Positions 1-11,305 of a stretch of 64,000 nt of DNA are shown here, piece after piece. A model generated the notes under the pieces. The model was given only the letters and a program-made list of their open reading frames with translations, made no database searches and was not told where the DNA came from. Made by a program: the position numbers and the translations under genes. Source of the stretch: Okapia johnstoni (lineage: Eukaryota; Chordata; Mammalia; Artiodactyla; Giraffidae); the NCBI GenBank assembly GCA_024291935.2, contig CM044317.1, positions 18,622,230 through 18,686,229 of the forward strand. The letters are read 5' to 3'. How positions within the stretch are numbered: the first letter of the stretch is position 1; every line of letters begins with the position of its first letter.

Positions 1-540
1 CTGACAGGCAGCCTGAAGAGGGTCATGTAGGAGGAAAACTTTGCAAAGTCCATTTTTGCCCCTTTCCTTAGGGGCTCTATCATCACTCCACAGTTCCCCG
101 TAGAAATTCTAAGGACTAGTCCAGCAGGAATAGCATGAGAATGGAGTGAGAAGCTGATGAAAGCAGAAGCAGTTGACTTGCTATATTAATGCATTTACTT
201 CCCCTTGACCTTCTCCCAATCCCCTCAAAGCTTTGGAAAAATCTCTTCTTAATAGTGTCTCCCTGAAATGAAACCATAACCAAAAAAGTCACCTGGTTAA
301 GTGGTAGCATTGGGAGTGATCAAGGAGGGCTCTGAGAAGCTTGAGTCTCTCTGCTTTTGAACCAATCTATATCCCCCTTTCCTTCTTGATTAGAAGTGAA
401 GACTACTGGGGCCTAAAAGTCAGCCCCAATAACTTATAAGATGGAGGAGCTGATAATCCCAGGAAAATATGAGTTCACAGACCTACATAGTTAAACAATT
501 AGGGAATTAAATCACCTAAAGAAAGAAACAAACTGCTTCC

Positions 541-1305
541 ATTTCCTGACTATTGTAAACAGTTTTGCTATGAACATTGGGGTGCATACATCTTTTTGAA
601 TATATGCCCAAGACATATGTCCAGGAGCTGGATTGCTGGATCACATGGTAGTCCTATTTTTAGGTTTTTTAGGGCTTCCCTCGTAGCTCAATTGGTAAAG
701 AATCTGCCTGCAATGCAGGAGACCCAGGTTCAATTCCTGAGTCAGGAAGATCCCCTGGAGAAGGAAATGGGAACCCATTCCAGTAGTCTTGCCTGGAGGA
801 TCCCATGGATAGAGGAGCCTGGTGGGCTACAGTCAATGGGGTCACAAGAGTTGGACATGAATTAGCGACTAAACCACCACCACCATGGAACCTCCATACT
901 GTTCTACATAGTGGCTGTATCAATTTACATTCTAACTGACTGTGTAGGAAGGTCTCCTCCATACTCTCTCCAGCACTTACTTTTTGTAGATATTTTGATG
1001 ATGGCCATTTTGACCCATGTGAGGTGATACCTCATTGTGGTTTTTCTTTGCATTTCTCTAATAATTAACAGTGTTTAGTATCTTTTAACACACCTGTTAA
1101 TCTTCTGAATGTCTTCTTTGGAGAAATGTCTATTGAAGTCTTCTGTCCAGTTTTTATTGGGTTGTTTTTTGACATTGTGTTGTATGAGATGTTTGAATAT
1201 TTTGGAAGTTAACCCCTTGTCAGTCACATCATTTGCAAATATCTCCAATTCCATAGGCTGTCTTTTCATTTTGTTGGTTTCTTTTGCTGTGCAAAAGCTT
1301 TTAAG
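541..1305 (-). mobile_element. L1 fragment, inverted arm (ORF2 C-terminus and 3' flank)
   Basis: Read on the minus strand this is the end of L1 ORF2. The protein pieces [20 protein letters not shown] and [17 protein letters not shown] are clear L1 signatures. It continues into the region with the CAATGAGGTATCACCTCACA motif and GGAACCTCCATACTG on the plus strand. It is interrupted by the SINE at 672-885. It forms a head-to-head structure with the direct arm at 1313-1850. Confidence 0.85.
672..885 (+). mobile_element. Bov-A/Bov-tA SINE inside the L1
   Basis: tRNA-Glu-like head (gtaaagaatctgcctgcaat), A-type body (gcctggaggatcccatgga) and tail ttggacatgaattagcgact followed by accaccaccacc. The L1 text resumes directly after it, so it inserted later than the L1. 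Confidence 0.93.
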
Positions 1306-1312
1306 TTCGATA

Positions 1313-1850
1313 CATGCACCCCAGTGTTCATAGCACTATCTATAGTAGCAACCTAAATGTCCATCAGTTGATGCATGGATACCATACTGGAATATTACTC
1401 AGCCATAAGAAGAATGAAAAGCTGCCATTTGCAGTAACATGGATGGGCCTACACAATATCAGAGTGATTAAGTACACAAAGACAAACACTATGTTATATC
1501 ACACGTGGAATAAAATAAACAAGTACAAATGGATCTATTTACAAAACTGAAAGACTCATAGACATAGAAAACAAACTATGACTAACCAAAGGCAAACAGG
1601 TAGGGGAGGGAAAAATTAGGAGTATGGGTTTAACGGATACACACTGCTACATATAAAATAGATCAGAAACAAAGATCTACGATATAACACAGGGGACAAT
1701 ATTCAATATCTTCTAATTAATCTATAATGGAATATAATCTGAAAAAGTATATATTAACAGCTGAAACACTTGGCTGAACAGCTGAAACTAACATGATACT
1801 GTAAATCAATTCTACTTCAATTCAAAAAATAAAAAAGAAACAAACTAGAT
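1313..1850 (+). mobile_element. L1 3' end, direct arm
   Basis: L1 tail on the plus strand, recognised by the caccccagtgttcatagca start, the gccatttgcagtaacatgga motif, and the aaactaacatgatactgtaa end followed by an A-rich tail near 1825-1850. It starts with sequence that overlaps the end of the inverted arm. Confidence 0.85.
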
Positions 1851-2010
1851 AAGCCATACTATGTAAAAAAAATTATTTTGTTTATTTGTTTGGAGTTTGA
1901 AGCAGAGAAAGGTTTATTTCAAGGCCACGCAAGAAGAGGGTGGCTCATGCTCTAAAAATCCCCAAGTTCCCTGAAGGTTTTTTTTTTTTTTTTAATATTA
2001 TACTATCATC

Positions 2011-2214
2011 ATGTGTGCTCGGTCACTCAGTCTTGTCTGACTCTTTGAGGTCCCATGGATTGTATCTCACTAGGCTCTTCTGTCCATGGAATTTTCCAGG
2101 CAAGAATACTGGAGAGGGGTGCCATTTCCTCCTCCAAGGGGTCTTCCCGACTCAGGGATCAAACCTGAGTCTCTTGTGTCTCTTACATTGTCAGGAGGAT
2201 TCTTTACCACTTAA
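2011..2214 (-). mobile_element. Bov-A/Bov-tA SINE
   Basis: Minus-orientation copy from gctcggtcactcagtcttgt to gattctttaccacttaag. The tRNA head is degenerate and truncated. It lies just right of a 15-base T tract at 1979-1993. Confidence 0.9.
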
Positions 2215-2289
2215 GCGTATTAATTATTCATCTAAATCATATAATTGTGGCAATTAAGTTGACTGCCTTTCTTTTTTAGTTATCTTGAA

Positions 2290-2326
2290 GAATCGGACAT
2301 GACTGAGTGACTAACACTTTCACTTT
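2290..2326 (+). mobile_element. SINE 3' tail fragment
   Basis: Only the end of a Bov-A-type element (cggacatgactgagtgacta acactttcacttt) is present. Upstream sequence to 2215 is not SINE. Confidence 0.7.
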
Positions 2327-2339
2327 ATGCAGTTTTATT

Positions 2340-3060
2340 TAGTATAATTTCTTTTAGATAACATTGATTTATTCAGGTAAAAGTAATTTTTTTAAAGAAG
2401 AGAAAAAACAAGAATTTAAAATAAGCAGGGTAAATCTAATTAAGGGTTTAAGGGACATAGGAGGTGGGTTTGATGATCTTCCTTCTGTGTCTATTGAGCC
2501 TGAGTCAGGTCTGATGAGAGATGATGCAGAGAGAGAGGAGGCAGCCATAGGGCATCCTTCAGGACTACTGCCTGGAGAGGCAAGAATGCATGACTGGAGC
2601 ATATCTGGACCATGGAAACATGAGCACAGAGTTGGTTTTGAGCCATCCTGCTACCGCTCTGGACAAGAGGTTTATTGACTGGCTAAGTGGGTCTCATCTC
2701 ACTAATATGAAGTTGTGATATATGGAGATAGATTGGAGGAGCAGGTAAAGCTGAATTATGCAGTAGAAAGGCCCTATAAATACTTGTCTCCCAAAATGCA
2801 TATGCCTATGTCTAAAGATGTCCTTGAGAGGACGTCTAGACCAAGACAGGACCTGAAGGAAGATTTATTTATCTCTTTTCTTTCAGACCCTATCAGAGCC
2901 AAGGAGCTAGAAAAACCAAGAGGTTAAGAGCAGATGACGAAATGACTGACACTTCCATGGATCCTCTCCCCCTGAATCTGAGTCCCTTCCTTAGGACAAA
3001 GGAGGAGGAAAGCAACATATAAAATATCAAAAATTTAACTTGCATTGAAAAAGTCTGTAC
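2340..3060. other. Unassigned stretch with two plus-strand reading frames
   Basis: This is GC-richer than its surroundings and carries plus-strand frames at 2364-2678 and 2715-2927 (the latter with EEQVKLNYAVERPYKYL). I recognise neither protein. No splice pair or start context supports a gene. It may be an old LTR-type or other repeat that I cannot name. Confidence 0.35.
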
Positions 3061-3401
3061 TGATCCTTTATGTTTCTCAAGGGAACAATAATATTGACAC
3101 TATGGGATCTGCCTTAGGTGTTAACAGATATGTAAGGGAATTCGACAGAGCAGAGGTGAGTAAACAAAATAAATGAAATAGAATAATAATTATTTTTAAA
3201 CAAAATGATTTTATTTGTATCCCTGCAGAGTTTAGACTGCTTGTTAACATCTTGTGTTTGAGAGTTTCTTACAGAATATACTTAATAGTTTTAAAAAGTA
3301 AAAAAAAGAGTAAGTTGAATAAAAAAATAGAAGTATGATTTAGTTCAGGATCTTTGAAACTAAAGCACACACACAAAAATCACAGTTGCTAACCAATTTA
3401 C

Positions 3402-3516
3402 CAGCTCAAAGTTGGGTAGCACAACATCTTCATCCCCAGTGACGAAGGTCACCATGCTGCAGATGTGTATGGAGTGGCCCATGGGGGAGTATGCAGTGAA
3501 GAGCAGCATGTGTCTC
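3402..3516 (-). CDS. ADGB: ADGB exon e14: last visible exon, RHMLLFTAYSPMGHSIHICS
   Basis: This 115-nt exon follows acceptor CTCTTTAG, completes the Gly codon of e13, and runs RHMLLFTAYSPMGHSIHICS then MVTFVTGDEDVVLPNFEL to donor GTAAATTG. It ends in phase 0. It forms the final strands of the domain-III-like region. The next exon in human starts near ESCRF and leads into the permuted globin domain (from memory), and I could not find it in 1-3401, so it lies beyond the left edge. Confidence 0.94.
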
Positions 3517-5074
3517 CTAAAGAGAGTGGACACTACATATAGATCGAGGGTCTCCTTTGTTGCAGTCCTTGCCTCTGTTAGCTTCTTGATGATACTTTGT
3601 GCTCAAATGAAGTCAAAGGTTAGTATGGGCAGAATTTTGTAACACAGATGAGGTAATGACTGATGAATTTTTACTCTGAAAGAACCCTCAGAGAGCATGG
3701 AATCTATATTTCACTAATTATGTTGGATAAAAGCGGTCACACTAAATGACAAAGTTGCACATATTGGAGACATCTCCCATGCACTGCAGACATATTGCAA
3801 AAGACTGGTCCTGATTTTCCCCTCACAGCAGTAATAATTCACATTGGCCAAGTGCTTTGTAGATATCATAGTCATTTTCTCACAAATGCATAGCTTCACG
3901 TGTGTTACTCTTGTCTCTCCTACCAGGTTGCAGCACCATGGAGAGGACTGAGAGCATGTCTGAAAACTTCCTGCTGGCTGCTTAGGTCCCTGTGGGGGGA
4001 AATGTAGATAGAAGTAGTAAACTGTGAAAGTGTTTAGCTGCTCAGTCATATCCTACTCTTTGTGACCCCATGCACTGCGGTGTAGTCCTCCAGGCTCCTC
4101 TGTCCATGGAATTCTCCAGGCAAGAATACTGGAGTGGATTGCCATTCCCTTCTCCAGGGGATCTTCCTGACCCAGAGACTGAACCCAGGTCTCCTGCATT
4201 GCAGGCTGATTCTTTACTGTCTGAGCCACCAGGGAAGCCCAGATAAAAAGTAGATTCATTATCAGTTCCCCATCCTTGGTCATCTTGATGAATGAGCACT
4301 CAGACAGAATAATGATTTCTGGGAGAATCTTTCCATACTAAAGTTTTTAGGGAAGATGTGAAAAATATAGTATTTTTAAAATTCATTATTCCTCTGGAAA
4401 TATTGGATGCTTGCCATAGATTATTTTAGCACTTTATTTTGTTGCTTGGGTTTTGCTTTTTGAATAAGAGCCATAGCTTTTCATTAATCACATAGAATTA
4501 TCATGATTGATCTTGGGAAATTCAGCAAAATATTTATCTTATCTGAAATATGAGGTAATATTTTGAACTTTACTTATCAAAAATCGTGAAAACTTTTCAA
4601 TTATATATTTTTTCTTTAAAATGGAAATGTGATGTGTTTAACCAATTGTATCTTATAGGTAAAATAAAAAATAACTACAGGTAAAACTAGATTTATAGAA
4701 AAAATGCTATTTTTCAACCTGTTTTTAAATAAAATCATGGTTCTTATTAAGAACTATGGCATAATAAAACAAAAAGATCATTTTAAATAAATTAATTTTA
4801 GGAAATACTGGGTTAAACATGTTTAAAATGTACTCTTTACTAAAGAAGTTTCAGCTCTTTTGACAACTTTGCATCTTTCAAAAGGCACAGCATTTCTTCA
4901 GCTTATTTGTTCACAGAATTATTTTTCTTAAGAATCAGGATGATAGACCTATACTTTGTGAAATCACTTTAGGAAACAACATATTAGATTCCATATTGTT
5001 TCATTATTTAGTAGTCAAAAGTTTACAAGTCTTCAAGTAATTCTTAGTATGGGAAGAATGAAGTCACTCCATAC
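3517..5074 (-). other. ADGB: ADGB intron e13-e14
   Basis: A 1.56-kb intron. Apart from the Bov-A SINE at 4024-4240 it is A+T-rich unique sequence. I see no other repeat, RNA gene or strong regulatory site. Confidence 0.85.
4024..4240 (-). mobile_element. Bov-A/Bov-tA SINE, full length
   Basis: Complete minus-strand copy, from gtgaaagtgtttagctgctc (tail) to gagccaccagggaagcccag (tRNA-like head). Confidence 0.95.
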
Positions 5075-5216
5075 CCAACAGGCAGGCGAACCACTGTAGC
5101 CTTGGTAGCATAGGTGTGAATTGTCACAACAAGACGGCGTGGCCTCAGAGATTTCCAAGAAACCGTCTCAACTGTAAGTAGTCCAGGCTCTACGGGAGGG
5201 CTGTTCTTTGTTAAAG
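5075..5216 (-). CDS. ADGB: ADGB exon e13: domain-III-like HTYATKATVVRLPVG
   Basis: This 142-nt exon follows acceptor TTCCTAAAG and precedes donor GTATGG. After the shared Ala codon it reads LTKNSPPVEPGLLTVETVSW, KSLRPRRLVVTIHTYATKAT and VVRLPV, and its last two bases start a Gly codon. The HTYATKATVVRLP block is the most recognisable androglobin signature in this window. The RPRRLVVT part differs from the human KPGSLVLK (from memory), making this strand more basic. The acceptor AAAG is weaker than the others, with a shorter pyrimidine run. Confidence 0.95.
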
Positions 5217-7310
5217 CTTTAGGAAAAGTTAAAAAAAATATATATATATATATACATCAAATTTGATTGTGAGAGTATAGTTGGCTATCACTAGTATTGC
5301 TTTTTTATCAATATGCTCGGTAAATAGTTACGGGAAATAATACTCGAGAGGAAGCAAGATCTTCATTCCTATTCCTACTTTTCTCCTCATAGTCATTCCC
5401 CCAGCTGAAGAAACCAGGAATGGAAAAGTTAGAAAAAAAGAGGTCAGCCAGGGGTATTTCATTGTAGTATACCACTGCTTTTCTTATGTAGGGCAGTAAT
5501 CACAATATCCTGCTGGATGCAATTTTAAAGGAGGAAAATTACTACATCTGGGAAAATGAGAGATTTCCCTAAGAAAGTGTCAAAGCAAGGGCAAAATATG
5601 CCACATTTTATCTAAGTTTTTTACCTTTGATTCTTAGCTTTAAGCGTGTGGAGAAATGATAGATAATTAACAAAACTTTCATTTCAATTAAATTAACATT
5701 TTAAATTTAATTGTATTTTGTAAATTAATTAAAACAATCTAATTAAACTTTAATTAACTTTTTAAAAATCTTAAAATGGGTAGAAAATATTATTCTTCAT
5801 TGGTAGCTGAGGGCAAAATATTTCTTACCTTGTTTTGCAGCTAACCCTCAAGCTCATGTTACAGGCCACAACATGATCTGAAACACTTCCACGCTTTTGG
5901 AGTTTCAATGTTCTAGGATGTGGTGCAGCTTAGGAACTATTGGTTAGGTAGACATACAAAACTCACACCACTGAAGTCTGGAAAGTTTATTCAACAAATA
6001 TTTATTGCCTACCTGCTACACATCTGATACCACTCAAAACATTGGGTATATCTTGGTAGGAAAACCATAGTCTCTGCCCTCAGGGTAGGCAAGAAATTCA
6101 ATATTAAGCATGCAGCAAATATTTATACCTGTAAAGGGTCAGGGCTGTTCATTTGAGTTACACATAAATGCTTTAGTAAAACAAGTCAATCAAAGAATAT
6201 TGTTCTGTGCATATGTGCATGGTTCACAAGTAACCGGCCTTAGAGAAGAAAAGAAACAGTCTATCTGTTAGAATAGGAAGGAAAGGTGACTAGGGCTTGA
6301 GAGAGTTCAATATGAGGAGATGAGGAGGTCATTTATGATCTCTTCTATCTCTTCAGTGAAAACAGTAGCAAGGTCATCAACTGAAAAGGAGGAAGGATGA
6401 GAGTGGGAATTGGAGATATGAAGATGGAGAGAGATCTGCAGGTTTGCAATAATCATCCATAAGAATGAAAGTTGGGAGAATGAATGAACTTGGGCAATGT
6501 TGACAGTGCTTAGGTCATTTGTTTGTTTGTTCTTTTTGAGGTTTGTGGTCCTCAATTTAAAATGGGTCTATGTATTAGCTCAGTTACACTCAGCTGCTCT
6601 GATGCAACCCAGGTCAGGCACAGAGATATTTTCAACCAGTATTAGGGTTTTGTCAGGAACATAACTTGAGAGGGTAAGGAAGCACTTGTGTTGAGGGCAC
6701 ATGTGAAGAAACGCCAATAAATACAATGATGGACCATGGAAACTGTGTTGGGAATCAGAAAAATAAGGATCTGATGAGGGTGGACACAGAAAAAGTTGTA
6801 AGGTTGATGAATGGTGGTCCCTATTCAGTCCAAGAATTGTAGGGGTGGGAATTCTAGACAGAGTGAACTGGAGCTTCAGGTGTGGGGGTCAGAGAGCTTA
6901 AAATTGATTGAGATAATACAGTTATTGGTACAATAAAGTCTAAATAAACCCATGATAGTAGGGGCCCAGGGCAGGATGGAGATAAAGGCCTTTGGAAGAG
7001 TCAAATCAAAGAAGAAAGAGTTCGTGATTTTAAATAGATCTTGAAAGAATCAAGAATGATGACATGTAAAGGGGGAAAGAGAGACAGAGGGACTAGGTTT
7101 GCTAAAGAGGTGACCACATGACCAGAATAAGGAGAGAGGTAGGTGGCAAGAGTGAGCATACTCCTTGATGTCAGAGGAGCAGGAAGATCTTAGAAGGTCT
7201 AGAGAGGGAATAAGTTCCTTCATTCGGTGTCTAAAACTTGTAGCATACATTTCCCCTGAATAGAAAGTGAGCTGGGCTTTCAGACTGTAATTTTCTCATA
7301 GCCCTCTTAC
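5217..7310 (-). other. ADGB: ADGB intron e12-e13
   Basis: A 2.1-kb intron. A short (AT)n run sits at about 5237-5254. The segment near 5985-6130 (TTCAACAAATATTTATTG followed by degenerate text) resembles an old L2-type repeat end. From 6230 to 7250 the plus strand is purine-rich (many GAGG/AGAG runs) and gives only short shadow reading frames. Confidence 0.75.
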
Positions 7311-7413
7311 CTCCAGATTCTCCCCAGCGTACCAATGCAGAAAAGCAAATCAGCAGTTCAATGGGCTTTAAACTGTCCACGAATAGGTGATAGGACACAC
7401 GTTCATCTGAAAA
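7311..7413 (-). CDS. ADGB: ADGB exon e12: domain-III-like FVDSLKPIELLICFSALVRW
   Basis: This 103-nt exon follows acceptor TTCTTGCAG in phase 0 and precedes donor GTAAGA. It reads FSDERVSYHLFVDSLKPIEL then LICFSALVRWGESG and leaves a single G that becomes Ala with e13. The pattern of alternating hydrophobic strands (YHLFVDS, ELLICFSAL) fits the calpain domain-III/C2-like beta sandwich described for androglobin upstream of its globin domain. The substitutions I can see relative to human (from memory) are conservative. Confidence 0.95.
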
Positions 7414-7783
7414 CTGCAAGAAATAGACTAATTGTTGCATTTCATATCAGCCTATTAAGGCTGGTATTTCCCACTTCTAATGAAAGTACAATACCTGACA
7501 TTCATAGAGCATTTAGTGTGTTCTAGACACCACAACAAGTACTTTACAGATTTAACAAAAGGAAGAAAATCACACTGGTGCATGCTGGTGTCTGCAGAGA
7601 CTGAGACCAGCCACCATATCAGAGAGAGCCAAAGCTCTCCTCTCTGAGTAAAGAAAGTGGGTATGCTTGTTCCAGAAATAACAGTAGAGGGAGAAATTGA
7701 GCCCATAGCTGAGCAGTGCTCAGAAAATAGGTCCCTGATAAGTAAACAGGGAGAGAATAGAAATGCATTAAGGTAGGCTACTT

Positions 7784-7987
7784 GGGTTTCTCTGTTGGCT
7801 CAGATGGTAAAGAATCTGCCTGCAATAAGGGAGACCTGGGTTCAATCCAATGGTTGGGAATATCCCCTGAAGAAGGGCATGGCAACCCATTCCAGTATTC
7901 TTGCCTGGAGAATTCTATGGACCCAGGAGACTGGCTATAGTTCTTGGGGGTCACAAAGAGTCACACACAACTGAATGACTAAGCACA
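7784..7987 (+). mobile_element. Bov-A/Bov-tA SINE
   Basis: Starts gggtttctctgttggctcag and ends gaatgactaagcac. Several small deletions in the body, e.g. actggctatagttc in place of the usual longer text. Confidence 0.93.
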
Positions 7988-8070
7988 TGCTACTTGGTGG
8001 TTTTTGCTATTACTCCTTCATTCTACAAGGTCTTCAGAAATATACCCATTGCATGCTAATGAACTAAACT

Positions 8071-8185
8071 GGGGGCTTCCCTTGTGGCTCAGCTGGTAAA
8101 GAATCTGCCTGCAGTGTGGAAGATGTGGGTTTGTTCCCTGGGTTGGGAAGATCCCCTGGAGAAGGGAAAGGCTACCCACTCCAGA
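8071..8185 (+). mobile_element. Bov-tA SINE head only
   Basis: tRNA-like half from gggggcttcccttgtggctc to gctacccactccag, with no A-type body. It matches the short Bov-tA monomer or a 3'-truncated copy. Confidence 0.88.
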
Positions 8186-8261
8186 ACCAAATTGGATTTT
8201 TGATTGGGGCATGCAAGAACGTACTGACCACGACTGGAATATCTCTTAGTGGACAGGCACA

Positions 8262-8420
8262 TAAGGATTACATGAATATGATTTCAATCCATCTTAGGTG
8301 GGTACTATTAATATCTATAATTATGCATGAAGAAACTGAAACACAGAGAGGGTAAGTAATTTCATCAAAGGTCACAGAGCTTGCAAGTAGCAAAGCTGAG
8401 ATTCAAAAGTAAGTCTGTTT
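8262..8420 (-). mobile_element. MIR SINE fragment
   Basis: The plus strand shows gaagaaactgaaacacagag followed by taagtaatttcatcaaaggt and cacagagcttgcaagtagc, the reverse complement of the conserved MIR core and 3' half. Confidence 0.7.
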
Positions 8421-9120
8421 GTCTACTAATACCTAATTCCAATGTTGGTCTTTCAATTATTGTGCTATTACTGCACTTCAATTTCCCAGTGCTTCAACAT
8501 AATTTTGACTGGTGGTATATGGTAAATGTGTTAATTTAATTGTCATTATACTTTAAAGGCTTTCTATATTATTTTACAACAATATTTAAATAACAAGTTG
8601 AAATGCAAAAAAAAGAAACCAAGTTATATTGTGAAAAAAGAAATCCTTAATAATCAAGTATAATAAGATTTCTAGAAATGTTTGATGCAATGTAACTATT
8701 TAAAATGATTGCATCACTCAAAGTTTTCCAATAGTTAGCATTTGACACTTTATTTTAGTTTTCTTTTGTTTTCTTTCGTCTGCAACATGTTGGTGATAGA
8801 GGTAGTTGTTTCAAATACTCCCTGTCTATAACTCTGAAGGACCCTGGATTTGCCAGTGTAGCCTGTGTGAGTGAGGACGCTCTACCTATAGCTCATTTGC
8901 CATCATTTTAAATTGTCTGAGAATTTGAAGATGAGGTGGCCCTGGAGGCCACATGCAGGGAAATCTGCCCTGGTGCAGGCACGAGACATCTTTGCAAGCC
9001 CCCTGCCAACCCCATGACATCACCCATGGGGACAGCTAAGGGACGTGCACAGCACAAGCCTCAGACTCTGTGTTCCTAGTTCAGCAGGCAGTGCCTGTGG
9101 CCACTAAAATCAGGACTAAA

Positions 9121-9334
9121 AGTGAAAGTGTTAGTTGCTCAGTCATGTCTGACTCTGTGCAACCTCAACGGGACTGTAGCCCGCCAGGCTCCTCTGTGTG
9201 TGGGGTTCTCCAGGCAAGAGTACCACAGTGGATTGCCATGCCCTTCTCCAGAGGATCTTTCCTACCCAGGTATCAAACCCGGGTCTCCTGGATTGCATGC
9301 AGATTCTTTACCATCTGAGCCATCAGAGAAGCCC
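9121..9334 (-). mobile_element. Bov-A/Bov-tA SINE
   Basis: Runs from agtgaaagtgttagttgctc to gccatcagagaagccc in minus orientation. Confidence 0.95.
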
Positions 9335-9563
9335 CTAAATCAGAACTGCCTAGCCTCAGATCATGGGCAGTCCAAACTAAAGTCCGTTAATGTTGGGTAC
9401 TAACAACATCCTCTAAGTCATCATTTTCTCAGACCATTGATGTTAAAAATTAAATTCAGGGGGATGAAGGGACACATGATGGATGCTGTCATTTTATTTT
9501 GCCAAGCTGGAACTTTAAAAGGAAAATAAAATTCTGTATTTACTATCACTCCATAAAAATGTC

Positions 9564-9566
<3 letters not shown>

Positions 9567-9637
<71 letters not shown>
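9567..9637. repeat. (AC)n microsatellite, about 35 units
   Basis: Uninterrupted dinucleotide repeat of about 71 bases, likely length-variable within the species. Reading frames that cross it as poly-His/Thr or poly-Cys/Val are not coding. Confidence 0.98.
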
Positions 9638-9640
<3 letters not shown>

Positions 9641-9791
9641 TAAAGTGGCAATGTATAAAAAAAACTCATGTGCCAAATGCTCTTAGTAATAATAATGACA
9701 GCCAGCATTTATTTTCACTTACTAAGTATTAGGCATTCTTCTGTTTTACACAAATTCTCTCATTCCTTTCTCAAGGCTGCACTGATGAAAG

Positions 9792-9995
9792 GTCTCTCAC
9801 TGCCAAACCTGGTTGTATGACGTTTGTGCCACTTACTAGTTTGGTGATCTTGGGCATTTTACCCAAACTTGGTCTGCCTCAGTTTCCTAACCTGAAAATC
9901 GATAATAATAGCAGTCTTTTCATTGGGCTTGCCTGGAAGAGTTGATGCAATAAAGAACCTAGTTCAAGGCTGGGAACAGAGGGAGCACCTATAAA
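9792..9995 (+). mobile_element. MIR SINE
   Basis: MIR signatures in order: gtgccacttactagtttggt, gatcttgggcattttaccc, gtctgcctcagtttcctaa, and taataatagcagtctttt near the end. Confidence 0.85.
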
Positions 9996-10572
9996 TGACT
10001 ATCATTTAATTGTTGCCAGTAATTTGAATATGATGACATTCCTAAATTAACTGTAAATGGTAAATAAATATCATACCACACACTGGGTTCTGCTATTCCC
10101 AGTTAACAGTTTGGTTTTATTTGTTTGCTTTTGCTTTGTTTGTTTTTTTATCTTCATAAAGTCAAAGCATTCCTCTGGGTATTTGTTGTAGACAGACTTC
10201 TGAGCCAGGTCAATCATCCTGCCAGCCCCAGTCACTAGTACAGAGCTGATCTGTACCTTCAGAGCAGGCAACTAGCTCTGGAGGGATGCTCAAAAAGATT
10301 TTCTCTGTCTTCATTTTCATCTAGTACAAGTGCAAAGGGAGAAGTAATCTCCAAGCCTCCTTACTTCCCCCAACTCTGCATTAGCTCAGCGAGATGTGGA
10401 GTTATCACTGGCGTATTGTGTGTGTAAGTGATCAGTAGAAGACCCTAACAATTTTTTCAATACAATTTTATTAGAAGTTGAGAAATGCTTGATAAATTTG
10501 AAAGTGTTTTTCACTAGCATGATTCCATCAAAAATTTAAGAAGTGAAAGAGACAATATCATAATGTATTTAC

Positions 10573-10636
10573 CTTGAATTCTGATTTTTGAAAGTTAAGG
10601 CAATATGAACTTGGTTTGTGGAAAATATATATAGTC
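10573..10636 (-). CDS. ADGB: ADGB exon e11: TIYIFHKPSSYCLNFQKSEFK
   Basis: This 64-nt exon follows acceptor TTTTTCAG and precedes donor GTAAAT. Its first base completes the Gln codon from e10 and it then encodes exactly 21 codons beginning TIYIFHKPSSYCLN and ending in QKSEFK. The other frames contain stops, which supports the phase assignment. The Q-x-I-Y-I-F-H-K-P segment follows directly from the e10 WLDFEDFCVCF strand, as in the human protein from memory. Confidence 0.93.
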
Positions 10637-10724
10637 CTGAAAAACATTTATAACAGGTTATTGTCATTATATGTAACAGACTAGTGCTACGTATTAAGTT
10701 TCTCAGATATGAATAAGGAACAAA

Positions 10725-11045
10725 ACAGGTAAAGATAGATGAAAGGTACAAGAAATAATAACAACTCAGAGAGGAAAATATGGTTGCCAGGGCTGGGAAA
10801 ATACGAAGAGATTTGTAAAAAGAGTACAAACTTTCTGTTACAAGATGAATAAGGTTTGAAGATCTAGTGTGAAACATGGTGAGTATTGTTGATAACACTA
10901 CATTGTATAATTAAAATGTGCAAAGAACAGAACTTAAATGTTCTCACATAAAATGAAAAGATAAACATATGAGGTGATAGATAATGTTAATTAAATGGAT
11001 GGGGGGGCTTTCACAATATGTGTTTTAATTCATCACCATGTACAC
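10725..11045 (+). mobile_element. Old L1 3' end, left part
   Basis: Contains gaaaatatggttgccaggg and later gtgatagataatgttaatta and catcaccatgtacac, as in L1M-type 3' UTRs. Its continuation is found after the inserted L1 tail, at 11306-11360. Confidence 0.75.
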
Positions 11046-11305
11046 ATTATTATTATTAATTTTTCATATAACTGGTTTACAAAGTTGTGTTAGTTTCTGC
11101 TATTACAATGAAGTGAAACAGCTATATGTGTACATATATCCCCTCCCTCTGGAGCCTCCCTCCCACTTCACCCCTCTAGGTTATCACAGAGTGCTCAGCT
11201 AAGCTCCCTGTACTATATAGCAGGTTCCCACATCTATTTTACATATGGTAGTGTATATATGTCAGTCTTAATCTCCCAATTCATCCACCCTCCATGCATA
11301 CTTTA
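11046..11305 (-). mobile_element. Ruminant L1 3' tail inserted in older L1
   Basis: The plus strand reads tttcatataactggtttaca, then cccctccctctggagcctcc and tatagcaggttcccacatct, the reverse complement of a younger bovine-type L1 3' end. It interrupts the older plus-strand L1. Confidence 0.75.

Larger units (their letters stand above)
1..3401 (-). other. ADGB: Intron after ADGB e14 (partial)
   Basis: No exon-like minus-strand reading with splice sites was found here. The interval holds unrecognised sequence at 1-540, an inverted L1 (541-1850) with a nested SINE, a SINE at 2011-2214 after a T tract, a SINE tail at 2290-2326, and an unexplained stretch at 2340-3060. The remainder to 3401 is A+T-rich with nothing recognisable. 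Confidence 0.8.
7414..10572 (-). other. ADGB: ADGB intron e11-e12
   Basis: A 3.2-kb intron holding Bov-A/Bov-tA copies at 7784-7987, 8071-8185 and 9121-9334, a MIR on each strand (8262-8420, 9792-9995) and a long (AC)n tract (9567-9637). Nothing recognisable at 8430-9115 or 10000-10570. Confidence 0.8.

Noticed and set aside
1..3401. Search for the first globin-domain exon of ADGB (expected to start near ESCRF)
   Set aside because: No matching minus-strand reading with an acceptor was seen. It is probably beyond the left edge.
9421..9732. Reading frames through poly-His/Thr and poly-Cys/Val
   Set aside because: They exist only because of the (AC)n microsatellite.
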